DNA of 64,000 bases from Gillisia sp. Hel_I_86 (GCF_007827275.1 NZ_VISE01000001.1:1922001-1986000), one strand, 5' to 3'; shown: positions 1 through 7,828, numbered from the stretch's first letter. Translations and numbers: made by a program. Notes: generated by a model from the sequence alone, not told the origin.

Positions 1-1
1 T

Positions 2-1015
2 TTTTCTAAAGAAGGAAAGGCGATTTATACTTCTCCATCCAGTGAAAAGCTTTCGGGGTATTCTGAAGCTGAAATTAAATCCCTTAATTTAGGATCATTG
101 GTTCACCCGGAAGATTTTAAGGTTTTTCAGCAACAAATACATACAGCTATTCAAAATCCCAAGCAGCCTATTGTGGGCAATCCGGTAAGGTTGATCAATA
201 AGATGGGGGAATGGCGCTGGGCCGAATCTACCATAACAAGTTTATTGGAGGATCCCAACATTAATGGAATTGTGGGAAACTTTAGGGATGTGAGCGAGAA
301 AAAAGAGGCGGAGATCAATTTAAATAAATCCTATCAAATGGTAATGGAACAAAATAGGAGGCTCTTGAATTTTTCCTACATAGTGTCCCACAATTTAAGG
401 TCGCACTCCAGCAATATTCAGGCAATTTTAAGCCTATATAACACTACAGATATTGAAGACGAAAAGAGCAATTATATAGAGTTGCTTTCTAAAGTTGGAA
501 ATGCATTGAACCTAACTTTGGATGATCTTAATGAAGTGGTTTCCATAGGGACAAATTTGGATTTAAAAGTGGAACCTTTAAATGTCAATGTCTTTTTAGA
601 TAAAACGATAGAATTGTTGGAAGTACAGATTAACAGGAAAGCTGCTATTATTAGAAGGGATGTCCCAGATGAAATGGTGATAGATTTTAATCCCGCATAT
701 TTAGAAAGTGTGCTCTTGAACTTTCTTACCAATGCACTTAGGTTTAGAGAACCTGAAAGAAAATTGGAAATATCAATTAAAGGAACACGAGAAAATGGGG
801 CATGGATCCTCTTTGTCAAGGATAATGGGATAGGTATAGATATGGAGTGCCATGGAGATAAGCTTTTTGGGCTGTACAAAACTTTTACAACTGCTCCCAA
901 CTCTCGCGGAATAGGTTTGTTTATTACTAGAAATCAGATAAATGCCATGGGTGGTGAAATTTTTGTTGAAAGTAAGGTTGGGGTGGGCACCACCTTTAAA
1001 GTGTGTTTTAAATGA
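2..1015 (+). CDS. PAS sensor histidine kinase, C-terminal part (5' truncated by window edge)
   Basis: The reading frame is open from base 2, so the true start lies left of the window. The upstream in-frame codons complete a PAS fold (SPSSEKLSGYSEAEIKSL) followed by a PAC-like WRWAEST...GIVGNFRDVSE segment. A short coiled linker then leads to an H-box-like YIVSHNLRSH with the candidate phospho-His, an N-box (LLNFLTNALRF), a G1 box (VKDNGIGID) and a G2 box (SRGIGLFITR) of an HATPase_c domain. It should autophosphorylate and pass phosphate to the response regulator, whose start codon overlaps this stop by ATGA (1012-1015). The signal sensed is not visible. The H-box is of the HNLRSH kind common in Bacteroidetes PAS kinases. 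Confidence 0.88.
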   Translation, partial: FSKEGKAIYTSPSSEKLSGYSEAEIKSLNLGSLVHPEDFKVFQQQIHTAIQNPKQPIVGNPVRLINKMGEWRWAESTITSLLEDPNINGIVGNFRDVSEKKEAEINLNKSYQMVMEQNRRLLNFSYIVSHNLRSHSSNIQAILSLYNTTDIEDEKSNYIELLSKVGNALNLTLDDLNEVVSIGTNLDLKVEPLNVNVFLDKTIELLEVQINRKAAIIRRDVPDEMVIDFNPAYLESVLLNFLTNALRFREPERKLEISIKGTRENGAWILFVKDNGIGIDMECHGDKLFGLYKTFTTAPNSRGIGLFITRNQINAMGGEIFVESKVGVGTTFKVCFK

Positions 1016-1401
1016 AAAAAGATATTTGCATAATAGATGACGATAAGATCTATCAGCTTATTATAAAAAAAGTGGTAGAACGTACTTCAGAGTTTGATTC
1101 TATGTGTTTTTATGATGATGGGATTGAGGCTATTGAGATATTCAAGTCGCCTGAATATGTACTGCCGGAAATCATTCTTCTGGACATTAATATGCCCCAA
1201 ATGGATGGATGGCAATTTTTGGACAATTTAATTGCGCTCAGGCCAAATTTTCATCTTCAAACCATTATTTATATAGTTACTTCTTCCATTGCACATTCAG
1301 ATAGGGACAAGGCCGAATCTTACAAAGAGGTCTCAGGTTTTTTGAGCAAACCTTTAAGCGTGGAGAAATTAAAGGAAATCGCTGTCAAGCATAGAAAATA
1401 G
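1012..1401 (+). CDS. single-domain response regulator (REC)
   Basis: This 129-residue protein is a stand-alone receiver domain. It has the acidic pocket IIDDD near residue 9, the phospho-acceptor Asp in LLDINMPQMDG (about residue 58), a Thr/Ser switch in IVTSS, and the conserved Lys in SKPLS near the C terminus. It has no DNA-binding output domain, so it probably acts by protein contact or in a phosphorelay. It is translationally coupled to the kinase through an ATGA overlap, which marks the pair as cognate. Confidence 0.9.
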   Translation: MKKDICIIDDDKIYQLIIKKVVERTSEFDSMCFYDDGIEAIEIFKSPEYVLPEIILLDINMPQMDGWQFLDNLIALRPNFHLQTIIYIVTSSIAHSDRDKAESYKEVSGFLSKPLSVEKLKEIAVKHRK

Positions 1402-1560
1402 GTTTCTAAGCTTAGACTTACTACTGTTTTTCAGCAATAATTACATTGGAAATTATGAATTTTCATGCTTTTTAAGTTGAAGGTTTTTCGGGAATCTAAA
1501 CACTTATCAACATCTGTATTTTTAAAATTAGAAAGCATAGCTGAATTTAGAAAATATCAG

Positions 1561-1568
1561 TAATTTTG
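1561..1568 (+). promoter_or_regulatory. candidate Bacteroidetes -7 promoter box for dinB-dnaE2
   Basis: TAATTTTG matches the Bacteroidetes primary-sigma -7 consensus TAnnTTTG exactly and lies 35 nt before the dinB ATG. I see no convincing TTG at -33. The first of two palindromes begins at its last bases, as expected of a repressed promoter. Confidence 0.5.
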
Positions 1569-1597
1569 GAATTATTCCATTTTATGGGAATTATTCC
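1567..1597. promoter_or_regulatory. pair of GGAATnATTCC palindromes (putative operator) upstream of dinB
   Basis: GGAATTATTCC occurs at 1568-1578 and again at 1587-1597, with centres 19 nt apart. Both have perfect 5-bp arms around a central base, and the first extends to 6-bp arms. The pair sits between the -7 box and the dinB start codon. Two spaced dyads at this position suggest a dimeric repressor site for the damage-inducible polymerase pair. The repressor is unknown: no LexA/S24-type gene is adjacent. Confidence 0.5.
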
Positions 1598-1603
1598 AAA
1601 ATT

Positions 1604-2821
1604 ATGAAAACAAAATCCATTATCCACCTCGATCTAGATGCATTTTTTGTCTCTGTGGAGCGCCATATAAATTCTGAGTTGAAAAACAAGCCCTTGCTTG
1701 TTGGGGGAATGGGGGATCGTGGGGTAGTAGCGGCATGTAGTTATGAAACCCGTGGTTTTGGTGTTCGCTCTGGGATGGCTATGAAAGTTGCTCGACAACT
1801 TTGTCCTGAAGCAATTGTGATTAAAGGCAATGCTGGCACCTATACCCAACATTCCAAAATAGTTACAGATATTATTACAAGTAAAGTTCCAGCATTTGAA
1901 AAAGCAAGTGTAGATGAATTTTATGCCGATTTAAGCGGAATGGATAAATTTTTTGGAATACAGAAATTCGCACATGAGCTTCGGCAAACTATTATAAAGG
2001 AAAGCGGGTTGCCCATTTCTTTTGGATTGTCCCAAAACAAAGTGGTGTCTAAAATAGCAACTGGTGTAGCGAAGCCCAATGCCGAGAAAATTATTGATTA
2101 TGGAGAAGAAAAAAAATTCCTAGCGCCGCTTTCGGTTAGGAGCATCCCTATGATTGGAAGTAAGACTTTTCAGGTATTAATGAACTTGGGAGTACGCAAA
2201 ATTAGGACAATCCAAGAAATGCCGGTAGAAATGATGGAGAGTGTGCTAGGTAAGAATGGACGCACAATTTGGAAGCGTGCCCTTGGAATAGATGATTCTC
2301 CCATTATTCCTTTTCATGACCGAAAATCCATTTCTACAGAGCGTACATTTGCGCAAGACACTATAGATATATCCAAACTACACGCCTCTTTGATCGCCAT
2401 GGCAGAGAGTTTGGCTTACCAACTGCGTAGGGGCAATAAACTCACTTCCAGCGTGAGTGTTAAGATTAGGTATTCAGATTTTAACACGTATACCAAACAA
2501 GCTAAAATCACTTATACCAGTGCAGATCATATTCTTATTTCAAAAGTGGAAGAATTATTTAAGCAACTTTATAATCGCAGGTTATTAATAAGGTTGATAG
2601 GAGTAAAATTCAGCGGACTGGTTGGAGGGAATTATCAAATCAATCTTTTTGATGATTCCGAACAAATGTTGAACCTCTACAACTCCCTCGATAAAATAAA
2701 AAACAAATACGGGGAGCGGAGTGTAATGCGTGCGGTTGCCATGGGAACCAAAACTATTGGTAGAATGTCCAATCCGTTTAATGGGGAGCCCCCAACGGTC
2801 TTGGCACATCGCAAGCAGTAG
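1604..2821 (+). CDS. dinB: DNA polymerase IV (Y-family translesion polymerase)
   Basis: This 405-residue Y-family polymerase carries the catalytic-site motif HLDLDAFFVSVE at residues 8-19, the fingers motif YETRGFGVRSGM, and the second acidic motif ASVDEFYADLSGMD (about residues 101-114). A helix-hairpin-helix segment (SIPMIGSKT) and a little-finger domain follow. The HLDLDAFF form and length fit DinB rather than UmuC. It would bypass lesions with low fidelity. The ATG at 1604 directly follows the palindromic operator. The stop is 27 nt before the DnaE2-like gene, so the two are probably cotranscribed, as in ImuB-DnaE2 style mutagenesis cassettes. Confidence 0.93.
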   Translation: MKTKSIIHLDLDAFFVSVERHINSELKNKPLLVGGMGDRGVVAACSYETRGFGVRSGMAMKVARQLCPEAIVIKGNAGTYTQHSKIVTDIITSKVPAFEKASVDEFYADLSGMDKFFGIQKFAHELRQTIIKESGLPISFGLSQNKVVSKIATGVAKPNAEKIIDYGEEKKFLAPLSVRSIPMIGSKTFQVLMNLGVRKIRTIQEMPVEMMESVLGKNGRTIWKRALGIDDSPIIPFHDRKSISTERTFAQDTIDISKLHASLIAMAESLAYQLRRGNKLTSSVSVKIRYSDFNTYTKQAKITYTSADHILISKVEELFKQLYNRRLLIRLIGVKFSGLVGGNYQINLFDDSEQMLNLYNSLDKIKNKYGERSVMRAVAMGTKTIGRMSNPFNGEPPTVLAHRKQ

Positions 2822-2848
2822 AACAACTTCAAATTATAAATTTTTACA

Positions 2849-5803
2849 ATGTATCTAAATTCACATACTTGGTTTTCTTTGCGCTACGGGACTTTTTCTA
2901 TAGAGGCTTTATGTGAATTAGCCGTAAAGCACAGAGTAAAATCTCTTGCAGTTACAGATATCAACAATACTTCTGGTTGCCTTGGTTTTTTAAAAATCGC
3001 GTCAGAGTATGGAATTAAGCCTTTGGTTGGGATCGATTTTAGAAATGGGGTTTCTCAGCAATATGTGGGCATTGCAAGAAACAATGAAGGTTTTAGGCAA
3101 CTTAACGAACATTTATCCATCCATCTTCATGTTCAGAAAGAATTTTCAGCTAAAGCACCTTTATTAAAAGACTGTTATGTTATTTATCCTTTTGAAAAAG
3201 TAGTCGCCCTGAAAAAAACCATTTTTGAGGAAAATGAATTTATTGGCATTTCGGTGGAAAGCCTTCGAAAATTAAAGTTTTCCCATTATTTAAAATTCAG
3301 CAAAAAACTGGTACTGCTGCAATCCGTTAGCTTTCGCAGTAAAAAAGATTATAATGCACATAGGCTTTTGCGGGCAATAGACAACAACACCTTACTGAGT
3401 AAATTGCCAAAAAGTGAACAAGGTTCGCTCTCGGAGCAAATGTTAGGGCAGGAAGAATTAGAGGCTTCTTTCAAGGGTTTTGAGCATATTTTAGAGAATA
3501 CCCGTAAGTTGATGAAAAGTTGCGATGTGAAATTCGATTTTGGAACGGGCCAAAATAGAAACTTGCTGGTTTATGGAAAAAATAAAGCTGAAGACATTGA
3601 ACAACTGAAGCATTTGTGCGAAGAAAAGATTCCTGATCGTTACTCCATAATTACCACTAAAATAAAGGAACGCGTAACCAAAGAGTTGGATGCAATTATA
3701 AAATTGGGATTTGTTTCTTATTTTTTGATCAACCTGGATATTGTGAACTATGCGCGATCCAAAAATTTTCAGTTCGTTGGCCGAGGGAGTGGTGCGAATT
3801 CAATTATAGCCTACATCTTGGGGATCACCAATGTAGATCCCATAGAATTGAATTTGTATTTTGAACGCTTTATTAATGCAAATCGAAAATCCCCTCCCGA
3901 TTTTGATATCGATTTTTCTTGGAAAGATCGCGATAATATCACGCAGTATATTTTTAATAAATACAAGAATACTGCATTAATGGGAACCTATGTCACTTTT
4001 AAAAGAAGGGCAGTATTAAGGGAGTTGGGAAAAGTCTTTGGCCTGCCTAAAATGGAGATCGATAAGCTTTCCAGTGGGTTTTTTAATTATTCGGAATTGG
4101 ATGAAGTTGAAAAACTGGTAATTCAATACAGTTCTTTAATTGAAGGTTTTCCCAATTATTTGAGTGTGCACTCGGGTGGGATTTTAATTCTGAATGATCC
4201 TATTTATAATTATGCGGGAACTTTTTTGCCGCCAAAAGGTTTTGAAACTATCCAAATTGATATGAACATTGCGGAGGATGTGGGCATCCATAAATTTGAT
4301 GTCCTCTCCCAGCGAGGTCTTTCAAAAATCACGGATGCAATTGAGATCATCAAAAAAAATCAACCCAAGGCTAAGATCTTGGATATTGATGATGTAGAGG
4401 TTTTTAAGAACGATCCAAAAATAAATAATTTACTTAAAGCAGGAGATTGTATGGGGGTCTTTTATGTAGAATCTCCTGCAATGCGAGGCTTGCTCATTAA
4501 GTTGCAAACAGATAATTATTTGAATTTGGTAGCTGCCAGTTCTATTATTCGTCCTGGGATTTCCAGCGGAGGGATGAAAGAAGAATATATAAAACGCCAT
4601 CGAGATCCACAGCTTAGAAAACAAGCACACCCGGTAATGTATGAGATCATGGAAGATACTTATGGAATCATGGTGTACCAAGAAGATGTAATGAAGGTTG
4701 CCCACCAATTTGCAGGCTTGAGTTTTGATGATGCCGATGTATTACGGCGAGGAATGAGTGGTAAAAAAACTTCAAGTGGGCAAATGGAGAAAATAGAAAA
4801 AAACTTCCGGAATAATTGCGAAAAAAGGGGGTATAGTACCACTTTAACAAGTGAGGTTTGGGAGCAAATTTCGTCCTTTGCCGGCTATGCATTTCCTAAA
4901 GGGCATTCTGCTTCTTATGCCATAGAGAGTTATCAAAGTCTATATTTAAAATGCTATTTCCCGTTGGAGTTTATGGTTGCAGTGCTTAATAATGGGGGCG
5001 GATTTTATTCAAAAGAAACCTATGTGCAAGAAATTCGAAAATGTGGAGGTAAGGTTCATGCTCCTTGTATGAATAAAAGTGATCATCCCAATGTTATTTT
5101 TGGTAGCGATGTATACTTAGGATTTGGTTATTTGAAAGAGCTAGAAACTAGGCTCGTTCAGCAAATTCTAGAAAATCGTCAGTTTTTTGGGCCTTTTGCT
5201 TCTTTTGATGACTTTGTGGATCGTATTTCTATTTCTATAGAACAACTGCGTATTTTAGTAAGGATAGATGCGTTTAGGTTTACAGGAATAGATAAGCATG
5301 AATTATTGTGGAAAGCACATTTTAAATTAAGCAGCTCCAAGACGCAATCAATCCAAACCCCTTTATTTAAAACTCAACATAGGGATTTTGTATTGCCACA
5401 ATTTTCCTATTCTAGTTTGATCGATGCATTCGACCAGATAGAGTTGTTGGGGTTTCCGCTATGTAGTCATTTTGATTTGCTTAAAAATAAAACGGCAAAC
5501 TCAGTAAAAGCTAAAAATCTAGGGAATTATGTGGGTCAGGATGTTTTGGTCTATGGAAATTTAATTACTGCAAAAAAAACAACTACCATGAATAACAAAT
5601 ATATGTATTTTGGGACTTTCTCAGATGAGAACAATGATGTTTTTGACACTGTGCAGTTTCCAAAAGCAGCTGAAAAATACCCGCTTCGGGGCAATGGAAT
5701 TTATTTGTGTTTTGGAAAAGTAGTTAACGATTTGGATTATATATCTATTAACCTTGCATGGATAACACGCCAAGAAACGGCTAAAGATCCAAGATTGGTT
5801 TAA
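2849..5803 (+). CDS. dnaE2: DnaE-type DNA polymerase III alpha subunit, error-prone (DnaE2-like)
   Basis: At 984 residues this protein is shorter than replicative DnaE (about 1160). An N-terminal PHP domain is followed by the C-family palm (FVGRGSGANSIIAYILG, then PDFDIDFSWKDRD with catalytic acidic residues), fingers (GIMVYQEDVMKVA), a helix-hairpin-helix part and a C-terminal OB-fold. In the PHP domain the usual HxH start is changed to NSH (residues 4-6), so metal-dependent proofreading is probably lost. Its place behind dinB argues for an induced translesion polymerase and not the replicase. Alternative: a second dnaE of another class. Confidence 0.88.
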   Translation: MYLNSHTWFSLRYGTFSIEALCELAVKHRVKSLAVTDINNTSGCLGFLKIASEYGIKPLVGIDFRNGVSQQYVGIARNNEGFRQLNEHLSIHLHVQKEFSAKAPLLKDCYVIYPFEKVVALKKTIFEENEFIGISVESLRKLKFSHYLKFSKKLVLLQSVSFRSKKDYNAHRLLRAIDNNTLLSKLPKSEQGSLSEQMLGQEELEASFKGFEHILENTRKLMKSCDVKFDFGTGQNRNLLVYGKNKAEDIEQLKHLCEEKIPDRYSIITTKIKERVTKELDAIIKLGFVSYFLINLDIVNYARSKNFQFVGRGSGANSIIAYILGITNVDPIELNLYFERFINANRKSPPDFDIDFSWKDRDNITQYIFNKYKNTALMGTYVTFKRRAVLRELGKVFGLPKMEIDKLSSGFFNYSELDEVEKLVIQYSSLIEGFPNYLSVHSGGILILNDPIYNYAGTFLPPKGFETIQIDMNIAEDVGIHKFDVLSQRGLSKITDAIEIIKKNQPKAKILDIDDVEVFKNDPKINNLLKAGDCMGVFYVESPAMRGLLIKLQTDNYLNLVAASSIIRPGISSGGMKEEYIKRHRDPQLRKQAHPVMYEIMEDTYGIMVYQEDVMKVAHQFAGLSFDDADVLRRGMSGKKTSSGQMEKIEKNFRNNCEKRGYSTTLTSEVWEQISSFAGYAFPKGHSASYAIESYQSLYLKCYFPLEFMVAVLNNGGGFYSKETYVQEIRKCGGKVHAPCMNKSDHPNVIFGSDVYLGFGYLKELETRLVQQILENRQFFGPFASFDDFVDRISISIEQLRILVRIDAFRFTGIDKHELLWKAHFKLSSSKTQSIQTPLFKTQHRDFVLPQFSYSSLIDAFDQIELLGFPLCSHFDLLKNKTANSVKAKNLGNYVGQDVLVYGNLITAKKTTTMNNKYMYFGTFSDENNDVFDTVQFPKAAEKYPLRGNGIYLCFGKVVNDLDYISINLAWITRQETAKDPRLV

Positions 5804-5968
5804 GATTATTTCAATAAGGTTTTTATTAAATCAGGTCATTTAGGAATAGTATTGGTAAAAAATGACATTTTTCAGCCTTTCTAAAATTCGTTAGGAGATT
5901 CTGAAATAATTTATTTTTTTTAAATAATATTTTCTTTTGAGGTAGGTGCAAACTTCCCTTTCAGGATT

Positions 5969-6055
5969 CAATCTTCGGCTCCTTTTGTATAATTATTTTT
6001 AAAATAGTGCGAATTGCGCTGTTGCAATCTTTGATTTATGTTCACCTACATAAAA
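5969..6055 (-). pseudogene. GIY-YIG nuclease gene fragment
   Basis: This segment aligns base by base with the middle of the intact GIY-YIG gene downstream (7629-7715): for example, CTCCTTTTGTATAAT is shared and the following ATTTTTAAAATA tract is nearly identical. It contains an internal deletion of about 8 bases and diverges at both ends. It is the remnant of a second copy whose start codon survives at 7394-7396, beyond the IS element. Confidence 0.72.
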
Positions 6056-6100
6056 TTTTGACTCTAGTTTAGAGAAGCCTCGATAATCATAAAATATTTT

Positions 6101-6202
6101 CTTCCTTTCCTTGGGGAAGGGCTGGGGGATGGGGTGAGATATAAGATATAAAAATTTGCGTTCCCATCCCCTCCTAAATCCTCCCCCTGCGGGGAGGACT
6201 TC
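6101..6202. repeat. GC-rich intergenic repeat, copy 1
   Basis: G-run and C-run halves (GGGGAAGGGCTGGGGGATGG, then CCATCCCCTCCTAAATCC and CCCCCTGCGGGGAGGACTTC) surround an AT-rich centre, so the unit can fold into a long imperfect hairpin. A diverged copy lies in inverse orientation at 23292-23380. Confidence 0.65.
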
Positions 6203-6301
6203 AGTTTTTGCTTAATCCTAAAATCCCACAACTTTTGGAAATGATCCTATATAATACCAATTTACTTATACAATGTCGCTATTTTTTTTGTATATTTACT
6301 A

Positions 6302-6796
6302 ATGGCAAAACCACAAGAATTTACAATAACCCAAAGCGTTGAAGAGCTTAGGGCACTCCGCAAAAGTCAAACTAATATAAAGCATGAAAAGCGTGTTATG
6401 TTTTTAATCTATCTAAAAGAGAACAAATTTAAAACACGCCACGAGCTTTGCGATTATTTAGGTATTGATCCACGAACCCAACAACGCTGGACAAAACAGT
6501 ATCTTGAAAATGGAATATCGTTTTTATTGACTGATTTGCCCAAGAACAAAAAGTCAAAAATAATCACTCCTGAAATACATAAGGAACTTGAAAAACGTTT
6601 GAATTCTAGCGACCAGGGATTTTTAGGATATTGGGATGCGCAAGCGTGGGTAAATAATGAATTTGACATAGATATACAATACCATTGGTTGCGCAAATAT
6701 TTGATAAAGCATTTTAAGACCAAGCTTAAAAGCCCCCGTAAATCTCATTATAAAAAAGATGAAGAAGCTGGAAAAGCTTTTTTAAAAACTCCCTAA
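6302..6796 (+). CDS. IS630-type transposase, N-terminal frame (orfA)
   Basis: These 164 residues carry the helix-turn-helix DNA-binding half of an IS630 transposase (HELCDYLGIDPRTQQRWTKQ, near residues 43-62) and a winged segment (WVNNEFDIDIQYHWLRKYL). The frame ends ...LKTP-stop. The DDE domain continues in the +1 frame, with continuous homology-like text across the junction. The last sense codon is CCC and the next is TAA, a context that permits a +1 slip of tRNA-Pro, so this may be programmed frameshifting and not damage. Confidence 0.85.
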   Translation: MAKPQEFTITQSVEELRALRKSQTNIKHEKRVMFLIYLKENKFKTRHELCDYLGIDPRTQQRWTKQYLENGISFLLTDLPKNKKSKIITPEIHKELEKRLNSSDQGFLGYWDAQAWVNNEFDIDIQYHWLRKYLIKHFKTKLKSPRKSHYKKDEEAGKAFLKTP

Positions 6797-7370
6797 TGAC
6801 CTAGACAACATTAGAACAAGTCTAAATAAAAACAAGTATAAGCAAGTAAATTTGTACTTTCAAGATGAAGCTCGATTTGGTATGATGACCCATACCGGCA
6901 AACACTTAACAGCCTGCGGGATCAAACCTATTGTCAAATATCAACACATATTTAAAACAACTTATCTATATGGTAGTTATTCCCCAATAAACGGAAATAG
7001 TTTTGTCTGGGAAATTGATGGAGTAGATACTACTGTTTTCGAAGCTTATCTAGAGAACTTCTCTAAATACAAACCTCAAGAATTTAAAATTGTGATAATT
7101 GATAATGCTGGTTTTCATTCGACAAAAAACATTAATGTTCCCGAGAATATATATTTGTTGAGAATTCCGCCTTACACTCCAGAACTCAATCCGTGTGAAC
7201 AAGTATGGCAGTATATTAAAAATAGGTTTAAAAATCAAAGGTTTAAATCAATGCAGGAGCTTAAACAATGGCTACATCAAACCGTAAAAGATATGGGCAA
7301 GCAAACAATAAAATCAATTACTGGCAATCACCATTATGTAAATGCATTTATTACGACTTTTAATAGTTAA
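6786..7370 (+). CDS. IS630-type transposase, DDE catalytic frame (orfB)
   Basis: This is the +1 frame continuation, entered near 6793. It reads NDLDNIRTSLNKNKYKQVNL and then the catalytic domain: first Asp in YFQDEARFGM, second Asp in IIDNAGFHS, and Glu in LNPCEQVWQYIK. The order and spacing match IS630 DDE transposases. No sensible ATG opens this frame, so it probably needs frameshifting from orfA. It ends 7 bases before the right terminal repeat closes. Confidence 0.83.
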   Translation, partial: KLPNDLDNIRTSLNKNKYKQVNLYFQDEARFGMMTHTGKHLTACGIKPIVKYQHIFKTTYLYGSYSPINGNSFVWEIDGVDTTVFEAYLENFSKYKPQEFKIVIIDNAGFHSTKNINVPENIYLLRIPPYTPELNPCEQVWQYIKNRFKNQRFKSMQELKQWLHQTVKDMGKQTIKSITGNHHYVNAFITTFNS

Positions 7371-7378
7371 ATTGGTAT

Positions 7379-7396
7379 AATATATAGATAATGCAT
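7379..7396 (-). pseudogene. first codons of interrupted GIY-YIG gene copy
   Basis: Read on the minus strand from 7396, this encodes M-H-Y-L-Y before the IS630 right end. It is identical in DNA to the start of the intact gene (7765 leftward). A 38-bp stretch across the start codon and leader (7381-7418) is identical to 7750-7787. It belongs with the fragment at 5969-6055. Confidence 0.75.
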
Positions 7397-7411
7397 TGTG
7401 TATAAATTAAA

Positions 7412-7441
7412 AAAACCCAAGACAAAGGTCAAGGGGTTTTT
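7412..7441 (-). terminator. intrinsic terminator, module copy B
   Basis: On the minus strand a CCCC..GTC / GAC..GGG hairpin is followed by a T-run (the plus-strand A-run at 7409-7415). It lies between a tRNA 3'-end fragment and the start of the broken GIY-YIG gene, in the place a tRNA terminator would take. Confidence 0.6.
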
Positions 7442-7484
7442 AAGGTGGTGCCTCCAGCCCCGACCATTCGGGGGAACCAGGGAC
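7435..7484 (-). other. degenerate tRNA-Phe 3'-end fragment
   Basis: 7435-7457 repeats the tRNA-Phe 3' end plus flanking bases seen at 7805-7828 and 14581-14604, with one A missing. 7474-7484 (GAACCAGGGAC) repeats the T-arm. Between them, five tRNA bases are replaced by a 16-base perfect hairpin (CCCCGA / TCGGGG, 7458-7473). This is a tRNA relic, not a functional gene. The stop codon of the adjacent GIY-YIG gene lies at its edge. Confidence 0.72.
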
Positions 7485-7765
7485 TATTTATTTTTTAAAA
7501 TATCCTCAAGTATGGCCGGCAACGCAATCAGTTTTTCTGTGAATTTCCTGCTTTTCATTCTTTTAATATAACGCTCCAATAAGATGGCTTCATCTTTGGA
7601 ACTTGTTCTAAATTTTAATTTGACAACCCAATCTTCAGCTCCTTTTGTATAATTGTTTTTAAAATAATGTGAATTATGTTGCTGTAATCTTTGATCTATA
7701 TCCGAAGTTTCTCCTACATAATATTTTTTAAGTTTTTCCGAATATATGATATATAGATAATGCAT
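7484..7765 (-). CDS. GIY-YIG nuclease family protein
   Basis: This 93-residue single-domain protein has the family's two strands HYLYIIYS and KKYYVGETSD at residues 2-20. Arg in DIDQRLQQHN and Glu in AILLERYIKRMKSRKF follow, the expected catalytic Arg and metal-binding Glu. UvrC-like GIY-YIG domains of this size are common in Bacteroidetes and often sit beside tRNA genes. Here the gene is flanked on both sides by tRNA-Phe 3'-end fragments and terminators, and the module is duplicated to the left. A nuclease role in spreading the module is inferred, not shown. Confidence 0.85.
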   Translation of the reverse strand: MHYLYIIYSEKLKKYYVGETSDIDQRLQQHNSHYFKNNYTKGAEDWVVKLKFRTSSKDEAILLERYIKRMKSRKFTEKLIALPAILEDILKNK

Positions 7766-7780
7766 TGTGTATAAATTAAA

Positions 7781-7812
7781 AAAACCCCAAGACTATTGTC
7801 AAGGGGTTTTTA
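7781..7812 (-). terminator. intrinsic terminator, module copy A
   Basis: The CCCC..GAC / GTC..GGGG hairpin with a T-run on the minus strand follows a tRNA-Phe 3'-end copy (7805-7828) and precedes the intact GIY-YIG gene. It probably was the terminator of tRNA-Phe before the integrative element separated them. Confidence 0.62.
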
Positions 7813-7828
7813 AAGGTGGTGCCTCCAG
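7805..7828. repeat. left attachment site (att), 24-bp direct repeat
   Basis: The repeat starts GGTTTTTAAAGG and ends TGCCTCCAG, and is identical to 14581-14604. It includes the last 11 bases of the tRNA-Phe acceptor/T-stem strand. A third, one-base-shorter copy is at 7435-7457. Confidence 0.85.

Larger units (their letters stand above)
5804..6254. other. intergenic region with decayed GIY-YIG fragment and repeat
   Basis: This stretch of about 450 bases has no intact gene. It contains a recognisable fragment of a minus-strand GIY-YIG gene (5969-6055) and a GC-rich repeat (6101-6202). The remainder, 6203-6254, leads to the left end of the IS630-type element. Confidence 0.7.
6255..7377 (+). mobile_element. 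IS630-type insertion sequence
   Basis: The element is about 1.1 kb. Its terminal inverted repeats begin TACCAATTTA at 6255 and end as the inverse (TAAATTGGTA) at 7368-7377, with one or two mismatches further in. The outermost TA at each end is consistent with the TA target duplication of the IS630/Tc1 family. It carries a two-frame DDE transposase. On the right it abuts the first codons of a GIY-YIG gene (minus strand, ATG at 7396), so it landed within about six codons of that gene's start. Confidence 0.85.

Noticed and set aside
472-900. 142-codon minus-strand frame inside the histidine kinase
   Set aside because: It is a shadow of a well-supported kinase frame and has low-complexity text with no domain.
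7441-7484. Functional second tRNA gene
   Set aside because: Only the T-arm and acceptor 3' strand are present, interrupted by a hairpin; there is no D-arm or anticodon arm.
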